Shown here one piece after another: positions 44,900 through 54,154 of a stretch of DNA of 64,000 bases. Position 1 is the stretch's first letter, and each line of letters begins with the position of its first letter. Source of the DNA: BS150m-G50 sp964501185 [NCBI: uncultured Bacteroidia bacterium] (GTDB lineage: Bacteria; CAIWAD01; BS150m-G50). Location: positions 24,575 to 88,574 of the forward strand of contig CAZCRT010000007.1 in assembly GCA_964501185.1 (NCBI GenBank), given 5' to 3'. The position numbers were made by a program, and so were the translations under genes. Under the pieces are notes generated by a model. It was not told the DNA's origin. It worked only from the letters and a program-made list of their open reading frames with translations, and ran no database searches.

Positions 44900-45328
44900 G
44901 TGAAAACATACTCGGCCAGGCCGAAAGATATCAAGCAGGACTGGATCATCGTTGACGCCACTGACCAGGTGCTGGGACGGATGGCTTCACGTGTCGCTGC
45001 TGTATTGCGGGGCAAGAACAAAGCGATCTTCACTCCCCACATGGATACAGGTGATTACGTAATCGTGATCAATGCTGATAAGGTTCGATTGACCGGGCAG
45101 AAAGAGCTGCAGAAAACATATTTCCATCATACAGGTTTCCCGCACGGTGCGCGTACCAGTAGTTTCCGTCACATGCGTCAGAAGAGTCCGGAATGGATTA
45201 TTCAGAATGCGGTTCGGGGGATGTTACCCCATAATCGTCTGGGACGGGAGATCTTCAAGAAGCTTAAGGTCTATGCAGGATCAGATCATCCACACGAAGC
45301 ACAGCAACCGCAACTGATGGAACTGTAG
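44900..45328 (+). CDS. rplM: 50S ribosomal protein L13
   Basis: The frame is open from 44786, but the part before 44900 is the leader hairpin. GTG 44900 with AAAGAGGA at 44887-44894 gives the standard 142 residues, beginning VKTYSARPKDIKQDWIIVDATDQVLGR-type sequence and containing HMDTGDYVIVINADKV and AVRGMLPHNRLGR. L13 is a primary 23S rRNA binder. rpsI follows at 60 bp. Confidence 0.96.
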   Translation: MKTYSARPKDIKQDWIIVDATDQVLGRMASRVAAVLRGKNKAIFTPHMDTGDYVIVINADKVRLTGQKELQKTYFHHTGFPHGARTSSFRHMRQKSPEWIIQNAVRGMLPHNRLGREIFKKLKVYAGSDHPHEAQQPQLMEL

Positions 45329-45388
45329 CGGTACCGATTACCTGTTATGAGAGTAAAAAGAAATTCGAGATTGAGAGGATAGAGCAGT

Positions 45389-45781
45389 ATGAAGGGCAAA
45401 TCCTATTATGCCACCGGCCGCAGGAAGAATTCAGTCGCCCGCGTCTGGATTACACCAGGTAAAGGCGCTTATAAGGTAAACGGACAGGAGCTGTTGGAGT
45501 ACTTCCGTCGCGCTACCCTTAAAACCGTTATTGAAGAGCCGCTGGAAGAGCTGGACCTGATGGGGAAGTTTGATGTTGTCGCTACAATGAAAGGTGGCGG
45601 TATTTCCGGACAGGCTGGCGCTCTGCGTCTTGGCATCAGCCGGGCTCTCGTTCTCTACGATGAGGAGCTTCGTTCAGGCTTACGCAAAAACGGTTTCCTG
45701 ACTCGTGACGCTCGTATCAAGGAGCGTAAGAAGTACGGTCAGCCCGGTGCCCGTAAGAATTTCCAGTTCTCGAAACGTTAA
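45389..45781 (+). CDS. rpsI: 30S ribosomal protein S9
   Basis: 130 residues: [16 protein letters not shown] at the start, [19 protein letters not shown] in the middle and the basic end [17 protein letters not shown], whose last Lys-Arg contacts tRNA at the P site. It pairs with rplM as in most bacteria. Followed by a terminator at 45793. Confidence 0.97.
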   Translation: MKGKSYYATGRRKNSVARVWITPGKGAYKVNGQELLEYFRRATLKTVIEEPLEELDLMGKFDVVATMKGGGISGQAGALRLGISRALVLYDEELRSGLRKNGFLTRDARIKERKKYGQPGARKNFQFSKR

Positions 45782-45792
45782 GTCGATCAATC

Positions 45793-45815
45793 GGGGAGAT
45801 TATCTCCCCTTTTTT
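45793..45815 (+). terminator. Intrinsic terminator after rpsI
   Basis: GGGGAGA / TCTCCCC stem (45793-45799, 45803-45809) with a tight loop, followed by TTTTTT. rpsB therefore probably has its own promoter within 45816-45940; TATAAA at 45839-45844 is a possible -10, without a clear -35. Confidence 0.8.
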
Positions 45816-45940
45816 ACTCTACCTTTTCAGGTGGAGCTTATAAAAGAGCACGCTGATGGATCGTCCCCCGGTGTTCCGGATTTTCGGAATGGGATGGCGA
45901 GATGATGTCAGCGGAAGTATAACCAATTACAGGAGTTTAC

Positions 45941-46984
45941 ATGCCTCGCGCAAGCCTCAAGCAGCTGTTACTGGCTGGTTCCCACTTTGGACATTTGACC
46001 CGCCGCTGGAATCCCAAGATGGAAAAGTACATCTTCATGCAGAAGAATGGGATTCACATTATTGATCTCAAGAAGACTCAGTTTAAACTGGAAGAAGCCT
46101 GTAACGCCCTGCAGCACATTGTGCAGCGTGGTGATGACGTGCTTTTTGTCGGAACCAAACCGCAGAGCCGGGAAATGATTCAGGACGAAGCAACCCGGGT
46201 CGATATGTTCTATGTTGAGGAGCGATGGCTCGGTGGCATGCTTACCAATTTCCGGACTATTCGTAATTCCATCCGTAAGCTGGATGAATTTGACGAGATG
46301 GAAAAGGACGGAACCTACGATAAGCTGAATAAAAAAGAAATTCTCCAGGTAGAGCGCCAGAAAGCCAAGCTGTTAAAGGTTCTCGGCGGTATGCGCAAAA
46401 TGAAGCGTCTGCCCGGTGCTGTATTCGTGATTGATATAAACAAAGAGAGTATCGCAGTCCACGAAGCGCAGAAACTGGGAATTCCGGTTTTTGCTATTGT
46501 GGACACTAATGCTGATCCCACCACAGTGGAATATCCCATCCCGGCTAACGATGATGCTTACAAATCTATCGCTCTGATCACACATGTGGTTGCAGATGCG
46601 ATTGAGGAAGCCAAACTGTTGCGTCAGGAGAAAGTTGAGCTGGAAGAGGAGTTGAAGGAGAAGCAGGAGCGCAAGCAGAAGAAAGCGGCTCCCGCACAGA
46701 AACCGGTACGTCGTCGCCGCAGCACCAAGCCTGCTGGTGAGGAAAAATCAGCTGTCGCCAAGGACGAGGTTGAGGAGAAGAAACCTGCTAAAAAAACTGC
46801 TGTGAAGAAGGACGAGGCTGAGGAGAAGAAGCCCGCTAAAAAAGCTGCTGTGAAAAAGGACGAGGCTGAGGAGAAGAAGCCCGCTAAAAAAGCTGCTGTG
46901 AAAAAGGACGAGGCTGAGGAGAAGAAGCCCGCTAAAAAGACTGCTGCTAAAAAAGACGAGACTGGCGCGAAGGAAGAGAAATAA
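45941..46984 (+). CDS. rpsB: 30S ribosomal protein S2 with a long repetitive Lys/Glu-rich tail
   Basis: Residues 1-~225 are a normal S2 (LLAGSHFGHLTRRWNPKM, VLFVGTKPQSREMI, ERWLGGMLTNFRTI, VIDINKESIAVHEA). The remaining ~120 residues are a charged extension: a helical E/K stretch, a basic RRRRSTKP, then four 16-residue repeats (KDEAEEKKPAKKAAVK type, 46760-46951) and a short end. Such tails on S2 are seen in some other bacteria; their job is unknown, perhaps rRNA or chaperone contact. 347 residues. tsf follows after a 132-bp gap. Confidence 0.95.
   Translation: MPRASLKQLLLAGSHFGHLTRRWNPKMEKYIFMQKNGIHIIDLKKTQFKLEEACNALQHIVQRGDDVLFVGTKPQSREMIQDEATRVDMFYVEERWLGGMLTNFRTIRNSIRKLDEFDEMEKDGTYDKLNKKEILQVERQKAKLLKVLGGMRKMKRLPGAVFVIDINKESIAVHEAQKLGIPVFAIVDTNADPTTVEYPIPANDDAYKSIALITHVVADAIEEAKLLRQEKVELEEELKEKQERKQKKAAPAQKPVRRRRSTKPAGEEKSAVAKDEVEEKKPAKKTAVKKDEAEEKKPAKKAAVKKDEAEEKKPAKKAAVKKDEAEEKKPAKKTAAKKDETGAKEEK
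46760..46951 (+). repeat. 48-bp in-gene tandem repeat (x4) in rpsB
   Basis: Four units start at 46760, 46808, 46856 and 46904. Units 2 and 3 are identical; units 1 and 4 differ slightly. Each codes for a 16-residue K/E/A/P-rich module. Confidence 0.9.
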
Positions 46985-46998
46985 CCGCGAACGCTGAG

Positions 46999-47100
46999 CT
47001 GAAGCGATTGCGCTTTCTGGTATATCGAGACGTAATAGAATCGAAAACCTGAAGCGATTGAGCTTTCTGGTATAAGTAGGAACGTAATAGAGTCGAATAA
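46999..47100. repeat. Imperfect ~50-bp tandem repeat between rpsB and tsf
   Basis: Units at 46999-47048 and 47049-47100 share CTGAAGCGATTG, GCTTTCTGGTAT and CGTAATAGA. Each can form a small GAAGC/GCTTTC hairpin. The core GAAGCGATTGAGCTTTCTGG matches 17 of 20 bases in the third module after lepA (51319-51338). Confidence 0.7.
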
Positions 47101-47116
47101 TTGAGGATTCTGATAA

Positions 47117-48001
47117 ATGAGTATTTCTGCCAAGGACGTGATGAAACTGCGCCAGATGACAGGCGCCGGTATGATGGATTGCAAAAAAGCACTGGCCGAA
47201 TCAGATGGTGATATTGAGAGCGCCTTTGAGCACCTGCGCAAGAAAGGCTTGAAGACTGCGGCCAAGCGTGCTGAGCGGGAAGCCAACGAAGGTGTCATTG
47301 TCACCTGTACCAGTGATGATAGGCGGAGCGGTGGAATTCTGGAGCTTCTCTGTGAGACCGATTTCGTTGCCAAGACTGACGAATTCATACAATTTGCTCA
47401 GGACGTTGCGAACACCATGCTGGAGACCAGGATCACTGCTCCTGAGGAGCTGATGCAGAAGGACTCGCAGACACTTACCGGAAAGACATATGCCGATCAG
47501 CTTAACGGCATCGTGGCCAAGCTGGGCGAAAAGATGCATATCGGGCGTTGCGGACTGCTAACTGTTGAAGAGGACCATCAGGGTATGGTCAGCCCATATA
47601 TCCATCTCGGAAGCAAACAGGGTGTCATCGTACAGATTGACGCCGGCAAGGCTGACAGTACTGCTGCTGAAAGCTTCAAGACTGTAATTAACGACCTGGC
47701 ACTTCAGATTGTTGCCTATAATCCAATCTCTGTCGATGAGGCTGGAGTTGATAAAACAGTTGTAGAGAAGGAACTTGATGTCTACCGTGAGATTGCCCGC
47801 AACGAGGGCAAACCGGAACAGATCATCGATAAGATCGCGGAAGGCAAACTGCGCAAGTTCTATTCCGAGGTCACTCTGCTGGCTCAATCTTTTGTCAAGG
47901 AAGAGAAGCTCACCGTACAGCAGCATCTGGATACTATCGGGAAAGAGCTGGACGACAAGCTGGAAGTAAAAAGCTTTATCAGTTTCAATATCGGCAGCTA
48001 A
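47117..48001 (+). CDS. tsf: Elongation factor Ts
   Basis: 294 residues. N-terminal domain KDVMKLRQMTGAGMMDCKKAL, core LCETDFVAKTDEF, and coiled C-terminal part PEQIIDKIAEGKL are typical. EF-Ts exchanges nucleotide on EF-Tu. GAGGA lies before the ATG. Its TAA directly abuts the pyrH ATG. Confidence 0.97.
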   Translation: MSISAKDVMKLRQMTGAGMMDCKKALAESDGDIESAFEHLRKKGLKTAAKRAEREANEGVIVTCTSDDRRSGGILELLCETDFVAKTDEFIQFAQDVANTMLETRITAPEELMQKDSQTLTGKTYADQLNGIVAKLGEKMHIGRCGLLTVEEDHQGMVSPYIHLGSKQGVIVQIDAGKADSTAAESFKTVINDLALQIVAYNPISVDEAGVDKTVVEKELDVYREIARNEGKPEQIIDKIAEGKLRKFYSEVTLLAQSFVKEEKLTVQQHLDTIGKELDDKLEVKSFISFNIGS

Positions 48002-48727
48002 ATGTCAACTGTACCCTACCGTCGAATTCTCCTGAAACTCTCCGGCGAGGCTCTCGCTGGTAATGGGGGACAGGGTATTGACGCAAAGGTAATAGCCCGT
48101 ATGGCTGAAGAGATCGCCACAGTATCTCGAGGTGGCGTTCAGATAGGCCTGGTCATAGGTGGTGGCAATTTCTTCCGGGGTGCGGTTGCATCCGATCTCG
48201 GTATGGACAGGGTTCCCGCCGATCACATGGGAATGCTGGCCACAATGATCAACGGCCTGGCAATGCAACAGGCAATTGAGAAGGTGGGCGTACCTGTCCG
48301 GCTCATGTCTGCCATCCGTATGAATGAAGTCTGCGAACCATTTATTCAACGCCGGGCCAACCGTCACCTGGACAAGGGACGTGTGGTGATTATCGGTGGT
48401 GGAACCGGTAACCCCTATTTCTCTACCGACACTGCCGCAGTGTTGCGTGCGCTGGAGATTGAAGCTGATGCGATCATCAAGGGTACCAAAGTCGATGGTG
48501 TTTACTCGGCAGACCCTGTAAAGGACAGTTCCGCACAGATGTACAGCCACCTCAGCTACAGTGAAGTGGTTGCCCGCAAGTTGGAGGTGATGGATTTCAC
48601 CGCCGTTACACTCTGCATGGAAAACGATTTGCCATTACGTGTTTTCAATATGAACAAAGAAGGCAACCTGCAGCGTCTGCTCCAGGGTGAGGATATCGGA
48701 ACTACTATTTCGGGGGAGAAATCATGA
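48002..48727 (+). CDS. pyrH: UMP kinase
   Basis: 241 residues: [56 protein letters not shown] and [13 protein letters not shown] are all family signatures of the bacterial hexameric UMP kinase, which makes UDP for nucleotide synthesis. Position between tsf and frr is the usual bacterial order. It overlaps frr by four bases (ATGA). Confidence 0.97.
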   Translation: MSTVPYRRILLKLSGEALAGNGGQGIDAKVIARMAEEIATVSRGGVQIGLVIGGGNFFRGAVASDLGMDRVPADHMGMLATMINGLAMQQAIEKVGVPVRLMSAIRMNEVCEPFIQRRANRHLDKGRVVIIGGGTGNPYFSTDTAAVLRALEIEADAIIKGTKVDGVYSADPVKDSSAQMYSHLSYSEVVARKLEVMDFTAVTLCMENDLPLRVFNMNKEGNLQRLLQGEDIGTTISGEKS

Positions 48728-49278
48728 AAGAGATGATTGCCGAACATGAAGTAAGAATGAAAAAGACCATTGAGGACCTGCACGAAAGGCTGAGCAGCAT
48801 CCGTACCGGTAAGGCATCGGTTTCCATGTTGAACAACATCACTGTAGATTACTATGGTACTCAGGTGCCGATCAATCAGACTGCCGGTGTCAATGTTCCG
48901 GAACCACGCATGATTACTGTCAGCCCCTGGGAAAAGAACATGTTACCGATTATTGAGAAGGCTTTACTGGCTTCTGATCTGGGTATTACGCCCAGCAATG
49001 ACGGTACTATCATCCGTCTGGCTATCCCGGAACTTACCGAGGAGAGACGCCTGGAGATGGTCAAGCAGATCAAGCAACAGGGCGAAGATCACAAGGTTGC
49101 TCTACGCAATATTCGCCGTGATGCTAATGACAAGCTCAAGAAAATGCAGAAGGACAGCGCTATCTCTGAAGACCAGGAACATGATGGCCTGGACGAGGTT
49201 CAGAAATTGACTGATAAATATGTCGCAGAGATTGATGAAATTCTGCAGCACAAAGAAGCGGAAGTAATGGAAGTCTAG
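48724..49278 (+). CDS. frr: Ribosome recycling factor
   Basis: 184 residues with the three-helix bundle and hinge characteristic of [60 protein letters not shown] and [15 protein letters not shown]. It splits ribosomes after termination together with EF-G. Overlapping start with pyrH. Confidence 0.97.
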   Translation: MKEMIAEHEVRMKKTIEDLHERLSSIRTGKASVSMLNNITVDYYGTQVPINQTAGVNVPEPRMITVSPWEKNMLPIIEKALLASDLGITPSNDGTIIRLAIPELTEERRLEMVKQIKQQGEDHKVALRNIRRDANDKLKKMQKDSAISEDQEHDGLDEVQKLTDKYVAEIDEILQHKEAEVMEV

Positions 49279-49299
49279 CAGGCTTTCTCCTACCCCCCC

Positions 49300-51096
49300 A
49301 TGGCCCTCAATAATAGAAATTTCTCCATCATTGCCCATATCGACCATGGGAAATCCACAATTGCAGACCGGCTCCTGGAGCTGACCGGGACTGTTGCTCC
49401 CTCAAAAATGCGCAAGCAGGTGCTCGACGACATGGAGCTCGAGCAGGAGCGTGGCATCACTATCAAGGCACATGCTGTCACCATGGCTTACAGGGCTGAC
49501 GATGGTAATGAGTATACCCTGAACCTGATCGACACACCGGGACATGTTGACTTCAGTTATGAAGTTTCACGCAGCCTGGCTGCCTGTGAAGGGGTGTTGC
49601 TTGTGGTTGACGCCACGCAGGGAATTGAAGCACAGACTCTCTCCAACCTCTATCTGGCGCTTGAACACGATCTGCAGATTATTCCAATTATCAACAAAAT
49701 AGACCTCCCCAGCGCACAGCCGGATGTTGTTCGGCATCAGATTGTAGAACTGCTCGGTTGTGAGGCAGAAGAGGTGATAGCAGTTTCCGCCAAGACAGGT
49801 GAAAACTGTCACGACATTCTGGAAGCGGTTGTCAGATCAACGCCACCACCTGTCCTTCGGGATGATGATCCCCTGCAGGTATTGATATTCGATTCTGTAT
49901 TTGACAGCTATCGTGGTGTGATCGCTTTTGTAAGAGTGATGGCAGGCAGGATACAGAAGGGAGATCTGGTTCGACTGTTCTCCAACGAGCGCAAATTCAG
50001 TGTTGATGAGGTCGGCATACTGCAGCTGGAACGGAAACCAGATGAACAGCTGACATCAGGTGATGTGGGTTATGTGATAACCGGTGCCAAAGATGTCAAG
50101 GATATCAAGGTCGGGGATACCATGACCCATTTCCGTGACGGCGCTGTGGAAAGACTCCCCGGCTATCAGGATCCAAAACCGATGGTTTTTGCCGGGATTT
50201 ATCCGGTCAATACTGATGACTATGAACTGTTGAGGGATTCTCTTGCTAAACTGGTACTCAACGATGCTTCATTGACATACATCCCCGAGACATCGACAGC
50301 ACTCGGATTTGGATTCCGTTGTGGTTTTCTCGGCCTGTTGCATATGGAAATCATCCAGGAGCGGCTGGACCGGGAATATGAGATAGATATTATCACTACG
50401 GTTCCCAATGTCGAATACCGTCTCAAACTGCCTCAGGAAGACTGGCGTGTGATCGATAATCCCGCAGAGTTTCCCCGTCAGGCAAAGGTGGATGATGTGG
50501 AGGAACCTTACATCACTGCCTCAATTATCACGCACAGCGACTATATCGGCAACCTGATGAAACTGACGATGGAGCGGCGCGGTGTCTATATCTCTACCGA
50601 GTACATTGACCAGCAGCGAGTGAATCTGAAGTATGAGCTTCCACTGGCTGAAGTTGTTTTCGATTTCTATGACCGCCTGAAAACCGTTTCCCGGGGTTAT
50701 GCTTCGCTCGATTATGAACTGACTGATAATCGAAGTGGCAAACTGGTACGGTTGGATATTCTACTCAATGGAGATCCGATTGACGCACTCTCCATGATTG
50801 TGCATCAGGATCGGGCGTTTGAGTGGGGGAATAAGCTGACTATCAAGCTGAAGGAGCTGATACCAAGGCAGCAATTTGATGTTGCGGTGCAGGCGGCTAT
50901 CGGAACCAAGATTATCGCTCGCACAACTGTGAAAGCGCTACGCAAGAATGTTACAGCCAAGTGCTATGGTGGTGATATTACCCGTAAACGCAAACTGCTT
51001 GCCAAACAGAAGGCCGGTAAAAAGCGGATGAAACAGGTTGGCAATGTGGAAGTACCGCAGGAAGCGTTTTTGGCCATGCTAAAAGTCGAACGGTAG
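49300..51096 (+). CDS. lepA: Elongation factor 4 (LepA)
   Basis: 598 residues: GTPase motifs [17 protein letters not shown] and NKIDLPSA, the four EF-G-like domains, and the LepA-specific C-terminal domain ending [20 protein letters not shown]4 back-translocates stalled ribosomes or helps assembly. The ribosome site is weak. Three more copies of the last nine codons follow the stop (see 51169-51393). Confidence 0.97.
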   Translation: MALNNRNFSIIAHIDHGKSTIADRLLELTGTVAPSKMRKQVLDDMELEQERGITIKAHAVTMAYRADDGNEYTLNLIDTPGHVDFSYEVSRSLAACEGVLLVVDATQGIEAQTLSNLYLALEHDLQIIPIINKIDLPSAQPDVVRHQIVELLGCEAEEVIAVSAKTGENCHDILEAVVRSTPPPVLRDDDPLQVLIFDSVFDSYRGVIAFVRVMAGRIQKGDLVRLFSNERKFSVDEVGILQLERKPDEQLTSGDVGYVITGAKDVKDIKVGDTMTHFRDGAVERLPGYQDPKPMVFAGIYPVNTDDYELLRDSLAKLVLNDASLTYIPETSTALGFGFRCGFLGLLHMEIIQERLDREYEIDIITTVPNVEYRLKLPQEDWRVIDNPAEFPRQAKVDDVEEPYITASIITHSDYIGNLMKLTMERRGVYISTEYIDQQRVNLKYELPLAEVVFDFYDRLKTVSRGYASLDYELTDNRSGKLVRLDILLNGDPIDALSMIVHQDRAFEWGNKLTIKLKELIPRQQFDVAVQAAIGTKIIARTTVKALRKNVTAKCYGGDITRKRKLLAKQKAGKKRMKQVGNVEVPQEAFLAMLKVER

Positions 51097-51393
51097 GCAC
51101 AGAAATGGTAGTGCATAGCGAGGGCGATTAATAGTGTAGCAGGTTTGAGACTGCTGACAGTCGATGGTTTGGCGATGTTAAAAGTAGAGCGCTAGTCTCA
51201 AGAACTATCACGCATGGCCAAAGCGATTGAATCGATGGGTCGTTCTAAATATCTGACTGTCGATGGTTTAGCGATGCTAAAAGTAGAACGGTAGGTTCAG
51301 AAACTATCGTTCATCGCTAAAGCGATTGAGCCTTCGGGTTGTTCATTGAGTGGTAGACTCGCTGGCCTCGCCATGCTTAAGGTGGAGCGGTAG
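51070..51393 (+). repeat. Tandem 99-bp modules re-encoding the LepA C-terminus (x4 including the real end)
   Basis: The last nine codons of lepA ([11 protein letters not shown], 51070-51096) recur at 51169-51195, 51268-51294 and 51367-51393, exactly 99 bp apart and so in the same frame. Nine base columns vary among the four copies and each variation leaves the peptide unchanged. Modules 2 and 3 are open from stop to stop for 32 codons; module 1 has one internal TAG. Modules 2 and 3 also share LTVDG or a similar lead-in. Confidence 0.85.
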
Positions 51394-51546
51394 GCACAGA
51401 AGTGATAGTGTATGTCAAGGGCGATTGATAGTGTAGCAGGTTTGAAACTGTGATTATTGACCATTATTCAAGGAACAAAAAACAGTTGTCATGCATCTTA
51501 TTAGCGTAGCAACAGGCATAACAACTGAACAGATAGCGGAGCAAAT
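51097..51546 (+). other. Intergenic region of 450 bp with LepA-terminus modules
   Basis: Between the lepA stop and lepB there is no standard gene. The first ~300 bp consist of 99-bp modules in the lepA frame. The remaining ~100 bp up to lepB contain the partial fourth module (A-Q-K-stop-stop-C-M-S-R-A-I-D) and AT-rich sequence that may hold the lepB promoter. Confidence 0.6.
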
Positions 51547-52308
51547 GTGAACATCATCAGAAAATACCTCGATTGGCGCAGGCGGCGGAAGATATTTCTG
51601 AAGGAGCGGGCCAAACGTCGTGGCCCATTGCTTGAATGGCTGGATACGATCGTATCAGTGACAGTCACCGTCTTTCTTATTCGCACAGTAGCGGTAGAAG
51701 CCTATCGGGTACCGACCGGTTCAATGGAGAAGACAATTCTACCTGGTGATTTTCTGCTGGTGAATAAATTTCTCTACGGAATCCGCACACCGGAGTGGAT
51801 TGGTGTTCCCTTCACTGATTTTGGATTTGACCTGCCGGTCTACCGTTTTCCCTCGTTTGTTGAGCCGGATCGGGGTGATGTCATCGTTTTCAAATATCCC
51901 CGCGACCCTGATGTAAACTTCATCAAGCGTTGTGTTGCCCTGCCGGGGGATACCCTGGAGATACGTAACAAGCAGCTCTACATCAACGGTGACATGAGCG
52001 CACTGGACTCACATGCACAGTTTGTTTCGGATCGTATCATGCCCGCCGGGTATAATGATCAGCGGATCTCACCGGCAGGAATGGGAAACAAAGATAACTA
52101 TGGACCGGTGATTGTACCACCGGATCAGTTTTTTATGATGGGTGACAATCGGGATAACAGTGAGGATTCACGATTCTGGGGATTTCTTCCACGAGAAAAC
52201 ATTGTTGGTAAGGCCTGGATCATATATTTTTCCTGGGAACAACGTTATTCACCCTGGCTGCTCTACAAGAAGATTCGCTGGAGCCGCCTGCTGGATGTGA
52301 TGAGATAA
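51547..52308 (+). CDS. lepB: Signal peptidase I
   Basis: Membrane protease that removes signal peptides at the periplasmic face. One N-terminal membrane segment (LDTIVSVTVTVFLIRTVAV) precedes the nucleophile motif VPTGSMEK (Ser 59); the general-base Lys is 127 (NFIKRCVALPGD). GDNRDNSEDSRFWG is the conserved box E. 253 residues, start GTG 51547 after GCGGAG. In many bacteria lepB follows lepA, as here. Confidence 0.95.
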   Translation: MNIIRKYLDWRRRRKIFLKERAKRRGPLLEWLDTIVSVTVTVFLIRTVAVEAYRVPTGSMEKTILPGDFLLVNKFLYGIRTPEWIGVPFTDFGFDLPVYRFPSFVEPDRGDVIVFKYPRDPDVNFIKRCVALPGDTLEIRNKQLYINGDMSALDSHAQFVSDRIMPAGYNDQRISPAGMGNKDNYGPVIVPPDQFFMMGDNRDNSEDSRFWGFLPRENIVGKAWIIYFSWEQRYSPWLLYKKIRWSRLLDVMR

Positions 52309-52333
52309 GCTGAACTGTTGACGGAGTAGACTG

Positions 52334-52702
52334 ATGCAGATACAGGTTTTGCGTGCCAAACTTCACCAGGCACGGGTAACACAGGCCAATCTCGAATACC
52401 ATGGTTCTCTCTCTCTCGATGAAGATATCATGGATCGTGCCGGTATTCGGCGTTATGAGAAAGTGCTTATCGGCAATATGACCAATGGGCAACGGCTGGA
52501 AACATACGCCATACCTGCCCCTCGTGGTTCACGCGAGGTGGGTGCCAATGGTGGTGCAGCCCGGCTCTGTGCCACGGGTGACAGACTGGTAGTCATGACT
52601 TTCGGGCTGGTGGATGAGCAGGAGGAGTATCATCCACAGGTGCTGGTGCTGGATAGTGATAACAATATCATCGAAGAGCTGGACTACGACCCGGCACCCT
52701 GA
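52334..52702 (+). CDS. panD: Aspartate 1-decarboxylase
   Basis: PanD makes beta-alanine for pantothenate and coenzyme A. The self-cleavage site that creates the pyruvoyl group is YHGS (22-25, cleavage before Ser 25), followed by LSLDEDIMDRAGI. Later motifs RLETYAIPAPRGS and GANGGAARLC are intact. 122 residues, standard length. A terminator follows. Confidence 0.95.
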   Translation: MQIQVLRAKLHQARVTQANLEYHGSLSLDEDIMDRAGIRRYEKVLIGNMTNGQRLETYAIPAPRGSREVGANGGAARLCATGDRLVVMTFGLVDEQEEYHPQVLVLDSDNNIIEELDYDPAP

Positions 52703-52729
52703 TACATGGTGTTGATAACATGAATTACG

Positions 52730-52755
52730 AAAGAGAGGCGCTGTCTCTCTTTTTT
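52730..52755 (+). terminator. Intrinsic terminator after panD
   Basis: AAAGAGAG (52730-52737) pairs with CTCTCTTT (52745-52752), loop GCGCTGT, followed by more T residues. Confidence 0.8.
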
Positions 52756-52855
52756 GTGATCTGTTTTCCTGTTTATGCTCAACCCGGAATGATAGTGCGA
52801 AGCGATTTACTCCTGGATAGAATAAGCTCTACCTGCTTCATCATAAGGAGCCATT

Positions 52856-54154
52856 TTGACTCCCCTCCCACAAACGACAGATTCATACACGCTTCCCGAA
52901 CTTCTGTCTCCGGCCGGTAATCTGGAGAAGCTGCGGATTGCGATAGCTTATGGAGCTGACGCGGTTTACGCTGGCGGTCCGAGCTGGGGTTTGCGGGCCA
53001 GGGCAGGGAATTTCACTCTACAGGAACTGGAACAGGGGCTGCAGGAGGCCCATGCTGCCGGCTGTCAGGTTTATCTGACCCTTAACTCCTTTCTGGAGTC
53101 CGCTGACTGGGGTCCTTTGAAAGAACATATAACCTATCTCAATCACCTGAATCCTGACGCGCTGATAGTATCCGATCCTGCACTTGTGCAACTGCTGAAG
53201 CGGGAAACCGATATTCCGCTTCATATCTCAACGCAGACCTCCTGTGCCAACAGTGCCGCCATGGATTTCTGGGAGGAGCTGGGAGCCAGCCGGGTAGTCC
53301 TGGCGCGGGAGTTATCGCTGAAGGATCTACACAGTCTGCGCGCAGAATCGGGAATGGAACTGGAACTGTTTGTACAGGGCGCGATGTGCAGTTCCTGGTC
53401 CGGAAAGTGTACAATCAGTAATTATCTTTCCGGGGGCGACGCTAATCGTGGTGGCTGTACACATCCCTGTCGCTGGGATTATGAAATTCCCTCATCAGGG
53501 AAAGGGCAGTTCCTTTTCAGCCGCGAACTCAACATGCTGACCGGGCTACCGGAACTGCTGGAAACCGGTGTCAACAGCCTGAAGATTGAAGGTCGGATGC
53601 GCTCGCTCCATTACGTGGCAACCATGACCCGCATCTATCGTCAGGCTCTCGATCATATTCGCCAGCGACGGCAGCAGAACGCAGAGCCTGAACCGGAACT
53701 GCTGATGGAACTGTCTGGAGAGGTGGCAGCTCTCGGCAACCGTGAGTATACCAGTGGCAGTTATCATCAACGTGCCGGACGAGAATCGATTTCCCGCCGT
53801 GGTGCTACTGAAAAGCCACAACTGCGTTATATCGGGCGCCGGGTAGCAGGAGAGCCGGATAACAGCTGGTTTGCCATAACGTCCCCTTTTGACCCGGTGA
53901 CGACACGTGAGCAGTTGGAGGTGGTGAGCAGGGCCGCTATTGAAGGTGTGAGCAATGACCGGAGTGGAGCTGCTTCAGGCAGCGCTGCTCAGACGATAAT
54001 ACTGACTGACCGGGGCTCACTTTCCGGACCGCTGGGTGAGCGGCTGCAACAGCTGCACCCGAACAGCATTGTAAGGTTGACCGGCATATTTGATTCCTCT
54101 GCAATTCTGCAGGCGCGGAAGATTACGGTGCCAGAGATGGGGCCGTCGCAATGA
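52856..54154 (+). CDS. Peptidase U32 family protein (TrhP/YegQ-like)
   Basis: 432 residues. The N-terminus PELLSPAGNLEKLRIAIAYGADAVYAGG and the U32 signature ELFVQGAMCSSWSGKCTISNYLSGGDANRGGCTHPCRWDY are clear, with four clustered cysteines that in studied members bind an iron-sulfur cluster. Known relatives make 5-hydroxyuridine in tRNA from prephenate (TrhP) or help ubiquinone hydroxylation (UbiU), so the 'peptidase' name is historical. Start TTG 52856 with AAGGAG at 52845-52850. It overlaps the next gene (ATGA). Confidence 0.9.
   Translation: MTPLPQTTDSYTLPELLSPAGNLEKLRIAIAYGADAVYAGGPSWGLRARAGNFTLQELEQGLQEAHAAGCQVYLTLNSFLESADWGPLKEHITYLNHLNPDALIVSDPALVQLLKRETDIPLHISTQTSCANSAAMDFWEELGASRVVLARELSLKDLHSLRAESGMELELFVQGAMCSSWSGKCTISNYLSGGDANRGGCTHPCRWDYEIPSSGKGQFLFSRELNMLTGLPELLETGVNSLKIEGRMRSLHYVATMTRIYRQALDHIRQRRQQNAEPEPELLMELSGEVAALGNREYTSGSYHQRAGRESISRRGATEKPQLRYIGRRVAGEPDNSWFAITSPFDPVTTREQLEVVSRAAIEGVSNDRSGAASGSAAQTIILTDRGSLSGPLGERLQQLHPNSIVRLTGIFDSSAILQARKITVPEMGPSQ

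Noticed and set aside
51214-51294. Calling module 2 after lepA as a gene
   Set aside because: It could encode 26 residues from ATG 51214, but there is no ribosome site and the other modules do not have the same start. Kept as part of the repeat finding.
51070-51393. Diversity-generating retroelement (template/variable repeat pair)
   Set aside because: Differences are not concentrated at adenines, they are all silent, and no reverse transcriptase is nearby.
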